Of a stretch of DNA of 64,000 bases, positions 40,559 through 48,236 are shown one piece after another. Position 1 is the first letter of the stretch, and every line of letters starts with the position of its first letter. The DNA lies in the NCBI GenBank assembly GCA_937958105.1, contig CALFXJ010000038.1, positions 96,639 through 160,638 on the forward strand. The letters are read 5' to 3'. The notes beneath the pieces are model-generated. The model made no database searches. It saw only the letters and a program-made list of their open reading frames with translations, and was not told where the DNA came from. The translations under genes were made by a program, and so were the position numbers. Source of the DNA: an uncultured Cellvibrio sp. (lineage in GTDB: Bacteria > Pseudomonadota > Gammaproteobacteria > Pseudomonadales > Cellvibrionaceae).

Positions 40559-40788
40559 GTTCTTCGTGATAACAAGCGGCAACACCCACAGAATCAAATG
40601 ACGATAACCCGAAGAACCCTTATATATACAAGGGGCCCGCAGATAATCGAAGTGATCTGAGTAGTACTATGTGTGCCGCTAGAAGTTATCCAATGAATAA
40701 TATCCAGCGTTCCTTGGCCCACAACCCTGTACACCACGGCGTAAAAGCTCCGTCAAATGGAGGGGGCGAAAATGAATACAGCGACATG

Positions 40789-40816
40789 ATTGTAAGGATT
40801 AATAAAGATGTGTCAA
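40789..40816 (-). promoter_or_regulatory. Sigma-70-type promoter for the giant gene
   Basis: On the minus strand TTGACA (40811-40816) is followed after 16 bp by TACAAT (40789-40794). That is a perfect -35 and a one-mismatch -10. Transcription would begin near 40,782 and leave a 5' leader of about 220 nt before the ATG at 40558. It is the only strong promoter match I see in the 340-380 bp between the glycosyltransferase gene and the giant gene. The rest of that gap holds no gene that I can support. Confidence 0.55.
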
Positions 40817-40936
40817 TCTTGACGACAGCGAGATTTTAGGCATATGGTGATGGCGTGCCGTGTTAACGAGATTCATCTGTAAAATCACACTTGCCAGCAG
40901 CATAAAAATTCTCTTATTAATTAATAGCTTATAGTT

Positions 40937-42130
40937 TTATTGCAGTAGATCTTCGCACAAATCCCCGACGACCTTAAGGGATTTTTGTGGACTTAATAAT
41001 TCATTATTTACTGAGAATTCACTCGCACATCTGAGATATTTGAAATTCTGAATGAGGGAAATTATCTTTTCCTCAATATCAGTTTCAGTATCCCTACTTT
41101 TAACAGACAAAGCGACTTGCATTTCCTCGAGAAGAATAGCAGTGTTGATCTGCTCTAGTTGTGTGGGCACCACGAGCATAGGACAACCGTGGTACAGAGC
41201 CTGATTCACAATTCCCATGCCCGCATGAGTAACAACATAGCCTGCCTCGTTCAATACCGCATCTATATTGAACGGCTCATTACTCACACGAAACGCATCT
41301 CGACTCAAAGCAATACATTCCTCCCTGCTCGCACCAGCGTAAAAACACAAAGCGTTTACTGGCAGCCTCTGAAGCACATTAATCACCATAGCAACTTTAT
41401 CTTTGCCATATTTTAGGTAAGCAAAGACCTTTGGGTGGACCGAGGCCGCCCAGGATGGGGCTTTGAATTGGCTGACACCGGGAAGACAACCAATATATAC
41501 CGCTTGATGCCTATGACTCCTATAAAAGTCAATATCCCTAAAACATGTCAGCATTACAAGGTCAGACCGAAAAATATCACTGATCTTACCAATTTCCGGA
41601 GTGTTATAATTTGCCAGCACTTCATTGATGACATTGGTTATATAAAACTCGCTTCTGGTAAGGTCATAAGTTGGATCAGACTCCCACGACTGAAGATCCT
41701 TAGAATCACTTCCAACAGGCAGAGTAGTAAAGCTATTGCTCAAAATAACTTTCTTGAAGCTAAAATTAATAGCTGCAACTAATGCAGCAGGAGCGTAGTC
41801 AAAAATTACCAAATCAGGAGAGATTAAAGTAAAGAGGTTTCTCCATGCACTTACCAACGGCTGTAGCGAAGCCTTAGATTGAAACCCTTGATATAGCAAA
41901 ATCTCAGAAAAAGTTCGGGTTTTCATCGGCTTCTTCAACCGAGGTTGCCAAACAGGAGCTTGGAGCAAACACACCTGCTGTTCAGGAAAGAATGAATCAC
42001 TTCGAGACAAGTCCCGAGCAGCGAAATATACTTCGTGCCCACGGCTCAATAGCTCTTTTGATACTACCGAAAACTGAGCCAGGTGACCAAGGTCCTCACC
42101 CAACTCCCATACACAGAGAATTTTTGCCAT
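40937..42130 (-). CDS. GT-B fold glycosyltransferase (UDP-glycosyltransferase/MurG-like)
   Basis: The 397-residue protein has the two-domain GT-B layout. The N-terminal acceptor half opens with KILCVWELGEDLGHLAQF, comparable to the GxGH start of this superfamily. The C-terminal nucleotide-sugar half contains VTHAGMGIVNQAL and GCPMLVVPTQLEQ (about residues 295-330), the donor-binding signature of GT1-like enzymes. It has no signal peptide or membrane helix, so it should act in the cytoplasm and move a sugar from a nucleotide donor to an unknown acceptor. It follows the GT2-like gene by 31 bp and lies 379 bp upstream of the giant gene. Sugar and acceptor cannot be read from the sequence. Glycosylation of the giant protein or of a surface glycan is possible. 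Confidence 0.8.
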   Translation of the reverse strand: MAKILCVWELGEDLGHLAQFSVVSKELLSRGHEVYFAARDLSRSDSFFPEQQVCLLQAPVWQPRLKKPMKTRTFSEILLYQGFQSKASLQPLVSAWRNLFTLISPDLVIFDYAPAALVAAINFSFKKVILSNSFTTLPVGSDSKDLQSWESDPTYDLTRSEFYITNVINEVLANYNTPEIGKISDIFRSDLVMLTCFRDIDFYRSHRHQAVYIGCLPGVSQFKAPSWAASVHPKVFAYLKYGKDKVAMVINVLQRLPVNALCFYAGASREECIALSRDAFRVSNEPFNIDAVLNEAGYVVTHAGMGIVNQALYHGCPMLVVPTQLEQINTAILLEEMQVALSVKSRDTETDIEEKIISLIQNFKYLRCASEFSVNNELLSPQKSLKVVGDLCEDLLQ

Positions 42131-42161
42131 ATTTACGTTCTTAGTAACGCTTTATAATCCA

Positions 42162-43043
42162 TCAAGATCTTTGCAAACCAGTATCAGCAACTTCTTGCAT
42201 GGAAAGCGTAAAGGTCAGCCGCTTGTTCATACGATATGGTTTTGACATGTTCCCGGTTCCGTGTGTAGTAAATGTGATTGAAGGAAGTTCCTGTGAATTC
42301 GATTTTTTCCACTTCAGAAAACTCTCCGTTATTTTATTCATAATGCCCTGTCTTACCTCCAGCGGAGGGTTATACCTTCTTGACTGAACCATCATAATTT
42401 GCAACTTCGCTTCTCTGTATAAGCTGTTAATACAATAGTGCATCTTGCGATCCTTTTCTGCGTAATATGTAAGCCTCTCGACATCATCATGCGTGATAGC
42501 TTCTACATATTTTGCAGGGTAATAGGACTCAGCTAAGCCAAGAAATACTAGCCTGCAATACAGATCATCATCCTCTCCCCCCCAGCCTCGGTAGACCTCA
42601 TCATATCCCTCGGCAGACTCAAAGGCCTCACGAGGACATAGGAAGGTTCCCCACGTTTCTTGATCACGAACCCCATCTTCAAAATCAGCTCGATAGAAAA
42701 ATCGGGAATCAAGATTGCAGACCATCCAATCCAGCCAGCCCGATTTTACTTGCACATCAGCATCAATAAAGCATATCCATGGTGCATCCACACGCTTTGC
42801 ACCAAGATTTCTCGCACGAGCAACACAAAACCCTGGATCATCCTCAATGCGAACCACAACGACATCAGGATAATTTTCAGTTACCCAGTCCCCAACATTG
42901 TCCGGACATCCATAATCCACCACCACGATGGATGCAGGAGACTCGGCGACCAATAAGGGCAAGGTACGTTTTATATGATGCAATCTGCCTTTACATGTTG
43001 TAACAAAGGTGATATCCCGTTTTTTAATATTGATACTGGACAT
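42162..43043 (-). CDS. Family 2-type (GT-A) glycosyltransferase, galactosyltransferase-like
   Basis: The 293-residue protein has a GT-A fold. It shows the nucleotide-sugar strand TFVTTCKGRLHHIKRTLP (about 11-28), SIVVVDYGCPDN, the metal-binding DxD in CFIDADVQ (about 92-99), and a C-terminal GWGGEDDDLYCRL motif (about 153-165). That last motif is typical of the galactosyltransferase C-terminal (Glyco_transf_7C) group and supplies the catalytic acidic residues. There is no membrane anchor, so it is probably cytoplasmic. It lies 22 bp after the UDP-sugar decarboxylase gene and 31 bp before the GT-B gene, so the three form one likely operon. The transferred sugar is unknown. UDP-xylose from the neighbour is an inference. 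Confidence 0.83.
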   Translation of the reverse strand: MSSINIKKRDITFVTTCKGRLHHIKRTLPLLVAESPASIVVVDYGCPDNVGDWVTENYPDVVVVRIEDDPGFCVARARNLGAKRVDAPWICFIDADVQVKSGWLDWMVCNLDSRFFYRADFEDGVRDQETWGTFLCPREAFESAEGYDEVYRGWGGEDDDLYCRLVFLGLAESYYPAKYVEAITHDDVERLTYYAEKDRKMHYCINSLYREAKLQIMMVQSRRYNPPLEVRQGIMNKITESFLKWKKSNSQELPSITFTTHGTGNMSKPYRMNKRLTFTLSMQEVADTGLQRS

Positions 43044-43065
43044 TAAACAGCCTCAGATTTAGCCA

Positions 43066-44001
43066 CTACAATAATTTACGGAAATACAGAATTGTTTCTT
43101 TCAGCCCATCCTCTAGAGATATATTCGGCTGCCAACCAAATTCTGAATGCGCCAGCGTAATATCCGGGCATCGCCGCCTAGGATCATCTTCAGGAGCAGG
43201 CTTGTAAACAATGCGGGAGGAACTGTTACATAAACGGATAATGGTTTCAGCTAAAGCACCTATTTCGTATTCATAGGGATTGCCAAGATTAACTGGCCCG
43301 AGAAAGTTTTCACCCGATGCCATCACTCTTATCAATCCTTCAACCATGTCTTCGACGTAACAAAATGCACGAGTCTGCTTACCCTCACCATAAATAGTGA
43401 GGTCATCTCCCTTTAACGCCTGAACAATGAAGTTACTTACGACACGACCGTCATCGGTAGCCATTCGGGGGCCATAGGTATTAAATATGCGCACTATCTT
43501 TGCATTGAGGTTATATTGCCGCCGGTAATCGGAGAAAAATGTTTCTGCACAGCGCTTACCCTCGTTATAGCATGCGCGGGGACTCAACGTATTTGTTCGA
43601 CCGTGATAACTTTCTGCCTGAGGATGAATCTCAGGATCACCATATACCTCCGATGTTGAGGCCTGCAAAATTTTTGCGTTGCAGCGAACAGCCACCTCCA
43701 GCGCATTAACCGCTCCAAACACAGCTGTTCGAAGGGTCTTGACGGGGTCCAGTTGGTAAATAGCTGGGGAAGCAGGACACGCTAGATGGTAAATTTCATC
43801 TGCATCCGCGGTAAAAGGATATTCAACATCGGCGTTGCAAATAGAGAAATTAGGTTTATATTTCAGCCCACTCAAATTCTCTTCTCGGCCTGTATGAAAA
43901 TTATCTATACATAAGACTTTGTGACCAGCAGCCACCAGCCGTTCGCACAGATGTGACCCCAGAAACCCTGCACCTCCTGTAACCACAACTCGTTCTGCCA
44001 T
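43066..44001 (-). CDS. UDP-glucuronate decarboxylase-like NAD-dependent SDR (UDP-xylose synthase)
   Basis: This is a 311-residue extended short-chain dehydrogenase. It has the NAD-binding GGAGFLG at 9-15, the HLACPASPAIYQLDP segment, STSEVYGDP (about 115-123), and the catalytic YxxxK at Tyr145/Lys149 within ACYNEGKR. It also has RIFNTYGPRM and VSNFIVQAL. The ACPASP and YNEGKR wording is characteristic of UDP-glucuronate decarboxylases, which convert UDP-glucuronate to UDP-xylose, in contrast to UDP-glucose epimerases. It would supply an activated pentose for the two glycosyltransferases directly downstream. A 4-keto-hexuronic epimerase of the same family is the main alternative. The start at 44001 is the natural N-terminus of the Rossmann fold. 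Confidence 0.85.
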   Translation of the reverse strand: MAERVVVTGGAGFLGSHLCERLVAAGHKVLCIDNFHTGREENLSGLKYKPNFSICNADVEYPFTADADEIYHLACPASPAIYQLDPVKTLRTAVFGAVNALEVAVRCNAKILQASTSEVYGDPEIHPQAESYHGRTNTLSPRACYNEGKRCAETFFSDYRRQYNLNAKIVRIFNTYGPRMATDDGRVVSNFIVQALKGDDLTIYGEGKQTRAFCYVEDMVEGLIRVMASGENFLGPVNLGNPYEYEIGALAETIIRLCNSSSRIVYKPAPEDDPRRRCPDITLAHSEFGWQPNISLEDGLKETILYFRKLL

Positions 44002-44049
44002 ACAGAATCCCGAAATAGTTTTCCCTAAAAATAGCCCGCTTAATTTTTA

Positions 44050-44334
44050 TTATTGAAAGTTATGCTTAGCACCACACATCATGATTGAATTTTTAGAATT
44101 GGACATACACAGATAGAAATTCTTATTTTCACCAGAGGATGAGTTGCAATCGCCTGTGTTGATTTTTCTCATGCTGGTTGCAAGCTGTTCTTTGGCTGTC
44201 TGGAAGTCAGCATCACTTACGTAGCCGCCGCGAAGGTTTTTTTCGAGATTGCTCATCATGCCGTTCAGCTGCTCGCGGGAATTGGCAACGGCTTTATTGC
44301 AATCCAGCTTTGCTGATGAACCATGATCTTTCAT
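44050..44334 (-). CDS. Small cysteine-containing protein of unknown function
   Basis: The protein has 94 residues and is not recognised. A strong ribosome site (AAGGGGA about 6 nt before the ATG) supports a real gene. It is hydrophilic with no clear signal peptide or membrane segment. The middle is helical and charged (NLEKNLRGGYVSDADFQTAK). Four cysteines occur at about 12, 62, 76 and 87, the last three in the C-terminal third. It lies between the tRNA terminator and the sugar genes, 48 bp before the UDP-glucuronate decarboxylase-like gene, and may be the first gene of that transcript. Confidence 0.6.
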   Translation of the reverse strand: MKDHGSSAKLDCNKAVANSREQLNGMMSNLEKNLRGGYVSDADFQTAKEQLATSMRKINTGDCNSSSGENKNFYLCMSNSKNSIMMCGAKHNFQ

Positions 44335-44456
44335 CAGTTCCCCTTTTTCATATTATTAATCTTCCCTAAGATGAAATTTAATTGGCACCCGTGATGATAG
44401 ACCATAACTCACGCGCCATCGAGCTGGAATCACCAACTATTTCCCCGAAAAAAGAC

Positions 44457-44484
44457 ATAAAAAAACCCGCAAAAGATGCGGGTT
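44457..44484 (-). terminator. Rho-independent terminator of the tRNA transcript
   Basis: On the minus strand a 7-bp stem (AACCCGC/GCGGGTT) with a 7-nt loop is followed by a run of T. It begins 18 bp after the encoded CCA of tRNA-Leu and ends the gacA-uvrC-pgsA-tRNA direction of transcription. Confidence 0.85.
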
Positions 44485-44502
44485 CTCTGGATGTCTATCT
44501 GA

Positions 44503-44589
44503 TGGTGCCCGAGGCCGGACTTGAACCGGCACGACCTTGCGATCGACAGATTTTAAATCTGTTGTGTCTACCGATTTCACCACTCGGGC
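44503..44589 (-). tRNA. tRNA-Leu (anticodon TAA)
   Basis: The 87-nt minus-strand cloverleaf has GCCCGAG/CTCGGGC acceptor arms, a long class II variable arm, a T-arm with GGTTCAAGTCC, and an encoded CCA. The anticodon loop TTTAAAA gives anticodon TAA. Its 3' end faces the AT-rich accessory region. Confidence 0.95.
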
Positions 44590-44622
44590 AGAGTGCTTTT
44601 ACGTCGGTGGTAAAAGAAAAAG

Positions 44623-44696
44623 TGGAGGCGCGATCCGGAGTCGAACCGGACTAGCTGGATTTGCAATCCAGAGCATAACCGCTTTGCTATCGCGCC
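44623..44696 (-). tRNA. tRNA-Cys (anticodon GCA)
   Basis: The 74-nt minus-strand cloverleaf has acceptor arm GGCGCGA/TCGCGCC, discriminator T and encoded CCA. The anticodon loop TTGCAAA gives GCA. It lies 33 bp upstream of tRNA-Leu and downstream of pgsA, the arrangement known from Pseudomonas. A TAGAAT hexamer at 44712-44717 could be its -10 box, but the matching -35 is weak. Confidence 0.95.
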
Positions 44697-44815
44697 GATT
44701 GAGAGGCCGGAATTCTAGCGGAATCGTTTTAAAAATCCTAGTGTTTTCTTGGGCTTAACGTCAGATTCTTACATCTGGCTATTATTTAAACACCCTTTCT
44801 GCAATCTGCTTCACG

Positions 44816-45370
44816 TTACTTGTCGCTGACGTCCGGCAATAGAAATGGCCAGGCAGCGCGCAGGTATAACACCATTGACCAGAGGGTCAACACTGCCGCT
44901 CCAGCCAGGGCAAGATAGCCAATCTCCATCAGGAATGGTAGGTCCATCAACAATACGATGATTGCCGTCATCTGCAGCGTGGTCTTGATCTTACCGATGT
45001 ATGAGACGGCCACGCTGGCTCTCTGCCCCAGCTCAGCCATCCATTCCCGCAGGGCGGAGATGACGATTTCGCGCCCCACAATGACGGCGGCGGCGGCGGC
45101 AAACCAGGCGGATTCATGGTGCAGCCCTACTAACAGCAGCAAGGCTATGGCCACCATCAGTTTGTCTGCTACCGGATCGAGAAAGGCGCCGAAGGGGGTG
45201 CTTTGATTGTATTTACGGGCTACGTAGCCATCGAGCCAGTCGGTGATGGCGGCAACGCTGAAGATCATCGCTGAGGCAAAATGCGCCCACTTGAACGGCA
45301 GGTAAAATACCACAACAAACAGGGGAATCAGGATTATGCGCAGGAGTGTGAGTTGGTTAGCCAGGGTCAT
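44816..45370 (-). CDS. pgsA: CDP-diacylglycerol-glycerol-3-phosphate 3-phosphatidyltransferase
   Basis: The 184-residue inner-membrane enzyme commits CDP-diacylglycerol to phosphatidylglycerol synthesis. The complete CDP-alcohol phosphotransferase signature is visible: Asp47, Gly48, Ala51, Arg52, Gly61, Asp65 and Asp69. These residues bind the metal and catalyse the transfer. About five hydrophobic segments surround the motif. Length matches the family. It lies downstream of uvrC on the same strand and before the tRNA genes, as in Pseudomonas. Confidence 0.95.
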   Translation of the reverse strand: MTLANQLTLLRIILIPLFVVVFYLPFKWAHFASAMIFSVAAITDWLDGYVARKYNQSTPFGAFLDPVADKLMVAIALLLLVGLHHESAWFAAAAAVIVGREIVISALREWMAELGQRASVAVSYIGKIKTTLQMTAIIVLLMDLPFLMEIGYLALAGAAVLTLWSMVLYLRAAWPFLLPDVSDK

Positions 45371-45472
45371 GTAGTGAACGCTTCTCTGAAAATAGGCAAT
45401 GCCGAGCTTGCCTTACTGCAACTGCCGGCGCATGGAAACCGGTCAACACAAGTTGGGGATGATACTACATGG

Positions 45473-47326
45473 CTACTCATTATGGAAAAAGGAGTAAATT
45501 TCTTCGGCCAGCCGCTGACTGATGCCCTGCACTTTCGCCAGATCATTCACACTGGCCTTGCGAATTTCCGCTAAACCACCGAAATGGCGCAATAATTCTC
45601 TGCGCCGCCCTGCGCCAATTCCCGGCACATCTTCGAGTGTAGAGGTCTTGCGTTTCTTATCGCGGCGCTGCTTGTGGCCGGTAATTGCAAAACGGTGGGC
45701 TTCGTCGCGGATGTGCTGGATCAGGTGCAGTGCCGGCGAATCACCGGGCAATACAATTTCAGCTCCCGTCTGCGCGTTGAAGAGTGTTTCGAAACCGGCT
45801 TTGCGGGTTGTGCCTTTGGCCACGCCGATCATCAGGACATCATTTACCCCAAGCTCGGCGAGTACGGCTACCGCCTTGGCAAGCTGACCTTTACCACCAT
45901 CAATGAGCAGAATATCCGGCAGTTTTCCTTCACCCTTCTGCAGGCGGGTGTAGCGCCGCTGTAACGCCTGCTCCATTGCGGCATAGTCATCACCCGGCGT
46001 GATGCCATCAATATTAAAGCGGCGGTAGTCGGATTTAAGTGGGCCATTGGTATCAAACACGACACAGGACGCAACCGTCAGTTCGCCACTGCTGTGACTG
46101 ATGTCGAAGCACTCCAGCCGTTGTGGCATTTCATCCAGGTCCAGCGCGTCCTGCAGCGCGAGAAAGCGGTCCTGTGAATTTTTCTTGCTGTTGAGATGAC
46201 TGGTCAGGTTCTGTTGTGCAGCCGTTGTGGCCATTTGCAGCCATTGCGCACGGTGACTGCGCACATTAGTGGTCAAGGTAATCTGCCGGCCTGTGGCCTG
46301 CTGCAGGGCAGAACACAGGACGTCCGGCTCTTCAATCGCGTGATTGGTGATAACCTCCCGGGGAATATCCCGACCTTCGCTGGCGAGATAAAACTGCGGC
46401 AGAAACTGAGTCAGCACCTCCGCCGGTGATTCGGTCAGCCCGGCCTGGGGATAGAAGCTGCGACTGCCGAGGATGCGGCCCTGGCGGATGAACAGTACAT
46501 GCACACAGATCACAAGCCCTTGCATGACTGCCGCAATCACATCGACATCGCCCCTGCCCTCTTCCATGACCTGCTGCGTCTGGATATTACGCAACGCCAT
46601 AATCTGGTCGCGATAGTTCGCTGCCTTTTCAAAATCCAGCGCCTGGGAAGCCGCTTCCATCTGATCAGCCAGCTCACCCATCAGTTTGTCGCTGTTGCCG
46701 GTGAGGAACATGCGCGTATGACGCAGATCATTGGCGTATTCCTCGCGGTTGATAAAGTCGACACACGGCGCGGTGCAACGTTTGATCTGATATTGCAGAC
46801 AAGGACGCGAACGGTTTCTGAACACGCTGTCTTCGCACTGACGAATACGGAAGGTTTTCTGCAGAAAGTTCAGGCTGTCGCGGACAGCGCCCACATTGGG
46901 ATAGGGCCCGAAATATTCGCCACGCTTCTTCTTTGCACCCCGGTGAAAACTGATACGCGGAAAATCCTCGCCGCTGGAGATAAAGATATAGGGATAGGAT
47001 TTATCATCCCGCAGCAGGATGTTGTAAGGCGGCCGGTTGGCCTTGATGAGGTTCTGCTCCAGGATCAGGGCTTCGGTTTCACTGGAAGTCACCGTCACTT
47101 CAATGTGACGGATCTTGGCCACCAGCGCCTGGGTCTTAACGCTCAAACCGGATTTACGAAAATAACTGGCGAGGCGCGCTTTCAGGTTCTTGGCTTTACC
47201 GACATACAGAATAACCCCGCCATCACCGAACATCTGGTAAATACCAGGCTGCTGAGTGACATTGGCGAGGAAGCGGGCGGAATCAAAGGGTTCAGCGGGT
47301 GCTGAATTGTCGGTATCGATAACCAT
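45473..47326 (-). CDS. uvrC: Excinuclease ABC subunit C
   Basis: The 617-residue nucleotide excision repair nuclease incises DNA on both sides of a UvrB-bound lesion. The N-terminal GIY-YIG domain cuts on the 3' side and has Gly28-Ile-Tyr and Tyr41-Val-Gly (a YVG variant). A Cys-containing region, RPCLQYQIKRCTAPC, follows, then a UVR motif that contacts UvrB (about 205-240) and the RNase H-like 5' nuclease domain with LLIDGGKGQL. Tandem helix-hairpin-helix motifs lie at the C-terminus (VPGIGAGRRRELLRHFGG). Full length for the family. It is downstream of gacA, a long-known pairing with uvrY/gacA. Confidence 0.97.
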   Translation of the reverse strand: MVIDTDNSAPAEPFDSARFLANVTQQPGIYQMFGDGGVILYVGKAKNLKARLASYFRKSGLSVKTQALVAKIRHIEVTVTSSETEALILEQNLIKANRPPYNILLRDDKSYPYIFISSGEDFPRISFHRGAKKKRGEYFGPYPNVGAVRDSLNFLQKTFRIRQCEDSVFRNRSRPCLQYQIKRCTAPCVDFINREEYANDLRHTRMFLTGNSDKLMGELADQMEAASQALDFEKAANYRDQIMALRNIQTQQVMEEGRGDVDVIAAVMQGLVICVHVLFIRQGRILGSRSFYPQAGLTESPAEVLTQFLPQFYLASEGRDIPREVITNHAIEEPDVLCSALQQATGRQITLTTNVRSHRAQWLQMATTAAQQNLTSHLNSKKNSQDRFLALQDALDLDEMPQRLECFDISHSSGELTVASCVVFDTNGPLKSDYRRFNIDGITPGDDYAAMEQALQRRYTRLQKGEGKLPDILLIDGGKGQLAKAVAVLAELGVNDVLMIGVAKGTTRKAGFETLFNAQTGAEIVLPGDSPALHLIQHIRDEAHRFAITGHKQRRDKKRKTSTLEDVPGIGAGRRRELLRHFGGLAEIRKASVNDLAKVQGISQRLAEEIYSFFHNE

Positions 47327-47394
47327 GCAGTTTTTGAGATAGAGAAGTTAATGCAGGCAATCTTCACTGCCTGCCTGTGAAAATCGGCCGGTAA

Positions 47395-48048
47395 TTACAC
47401 CACAGCTTCGGGGTCGAGAAAATTGTGCTTGACGGCCAGGAGCGTCAGTTCGACATCACTGTTGATGTTCAGTTTCTCAAAGATCCGATAACGATAGCTG
47501 TTGACCGTCTTGGGGCTGACACAGAAGGTAGTCGCTATATCGTTGACCTTCTGCCCATTGGCAATCAGCATGGCCGTCTGCAGTTCGCGCTGGGAGAGCT
47601 TCTCGAAGGGAGACTCCTGGCTGTTGCTGCCGCTGAAGTTTTTGAGCGCCAGCTGCTGGGCAATGCTGTTGCTCATGTAGAGGTCACCACGAATCACCTT
47701 ATTGATGGCATCCGTAATCTCGGTAAATTCCGCTCCCTTGGTCACATAACCAACGGCGCCAGCCTGCATCAGGCGCGTGGGATAAAGGTTGTCATCGCAG
47801 GCGGTTACCGCAATGATTTTCATGCCAGGGTTGATGGCCAGCAACTTCTTGGTCGCTTCCAGGCCGCCCATACCCGGCATCTTCACATCCATCAGCACGA
47901 CATCCGGCAGCAACGTACGCGCCTTGGTAACTGCCTCTTCCCCGCTCTTGGCTTCTCCGACTACTTGATATCCATCCACGTCTGCCAGCATGCGCACTAT
48001 TCCCATACGCACTAAATCGTGATCATCGACAACAAGTATCTTTGTCAA
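47395..48048 (-). CDS. gacA: LuxR/FixJ-type response regulator GacA/UvrY
   Basis: This is the response regulator of the Gac/BarA-UvrY system, which in relatives drives RsmY/Z-type small RNAs and post-transcriptional control. I choose the TTG at 48048, preceded by a run of six G as ribosome site. It gives a 217-residue protein starting at the receiver domain. The ATG at 48168 would add 40 residues with no family counterpart. The receiver has Asp8-Asp9 and phosphoacceptor Asp54 (VLMDVKMPG), with the switch Lys in YVTKGAEF. The C-terminal LuxR helix-turn-helix reads VSPKTVNSYRYRIFEKL. It lies directly upstream of uvrC. Confidence 0.93.
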   Translation of the reverse strand: MTKILVVDDHDLVRMGIVRMLADVDGYQVVGEAKSGEEAVTKARTLLPDVVLMDVKMPGMGGLEATKKLLAINPGMKIIAVTACDDNLYPTRLMQAGAVGYVTKGAEFTEITDAINKVIRGDLYMSNSIAQQLALKNFSGSNSQESPFEKLSQRELQTAMLIANGQKVNDIATTFCVSPKTVNSYRYRIFEKLNINSDVELTLLAVKHNFLDPEAVV

Positions 48049-48236
48049 ACCAACCCCCCAATCCGGTCGAGCCGGAGTCACACATTTGTTATTAAACGTA
48101 AAGACAGCTTGCGTGAGATTGTAGAGTCTGCCATCGCAAAGTGCTACCACTAGACAATAAAGTAGCACTAACCGGCGTCCCCTGCCGGAATTGCCGGGCA
48201 GTCGTCACAGAAGCAGGATTAAAAGATGTTTTTAAG

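Noticed and set aside
598..40117. Dozens of plus-strand and out-of-frame open frames of 60-180 codons inside the giant gene
   Set aside because: They lack ribosome sites and recognisable domains and are fully covered by the giant frame, whose domain structure is continuous.
800..40558. Non-ribosomal peptide or polyketide megasynthase as an explanation of the giant gene
   Set aside because: No adenylation, condensation, ketosynthase or carrier-protein motifs are visible, and the repeats are Ig, propeller and RCC1.
40559..40597. TTG at 40597 as start of the giant protein
   Set aside because: It adds 13 hydrophobic residues before a complete signal peptide. The ATG at 40558 gives a more typical n-region. 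The TTG cannot be excluded.
40905..40930. AT-rich palindrome after the GT-B gene as a terminator
   Set aside because: The TTATTAATTAATAA palindrome has no GC stem and no proper T-run.
45522..47305. Long plus-strand frames opposite uvrC (for example 268 codons at 46,499-47,305)
   Set aside because: They are antisense shadows of a GC-rich conserved gene, with no ribosome site or known domain.
48049..48168. ATG at 48168 as the gacA start
   Set aside because: The 40 extra residues have no counterpart in GacA/UvrY. The TTG at 48048 has a G-rich ribosome site and starts at the receiver domain.
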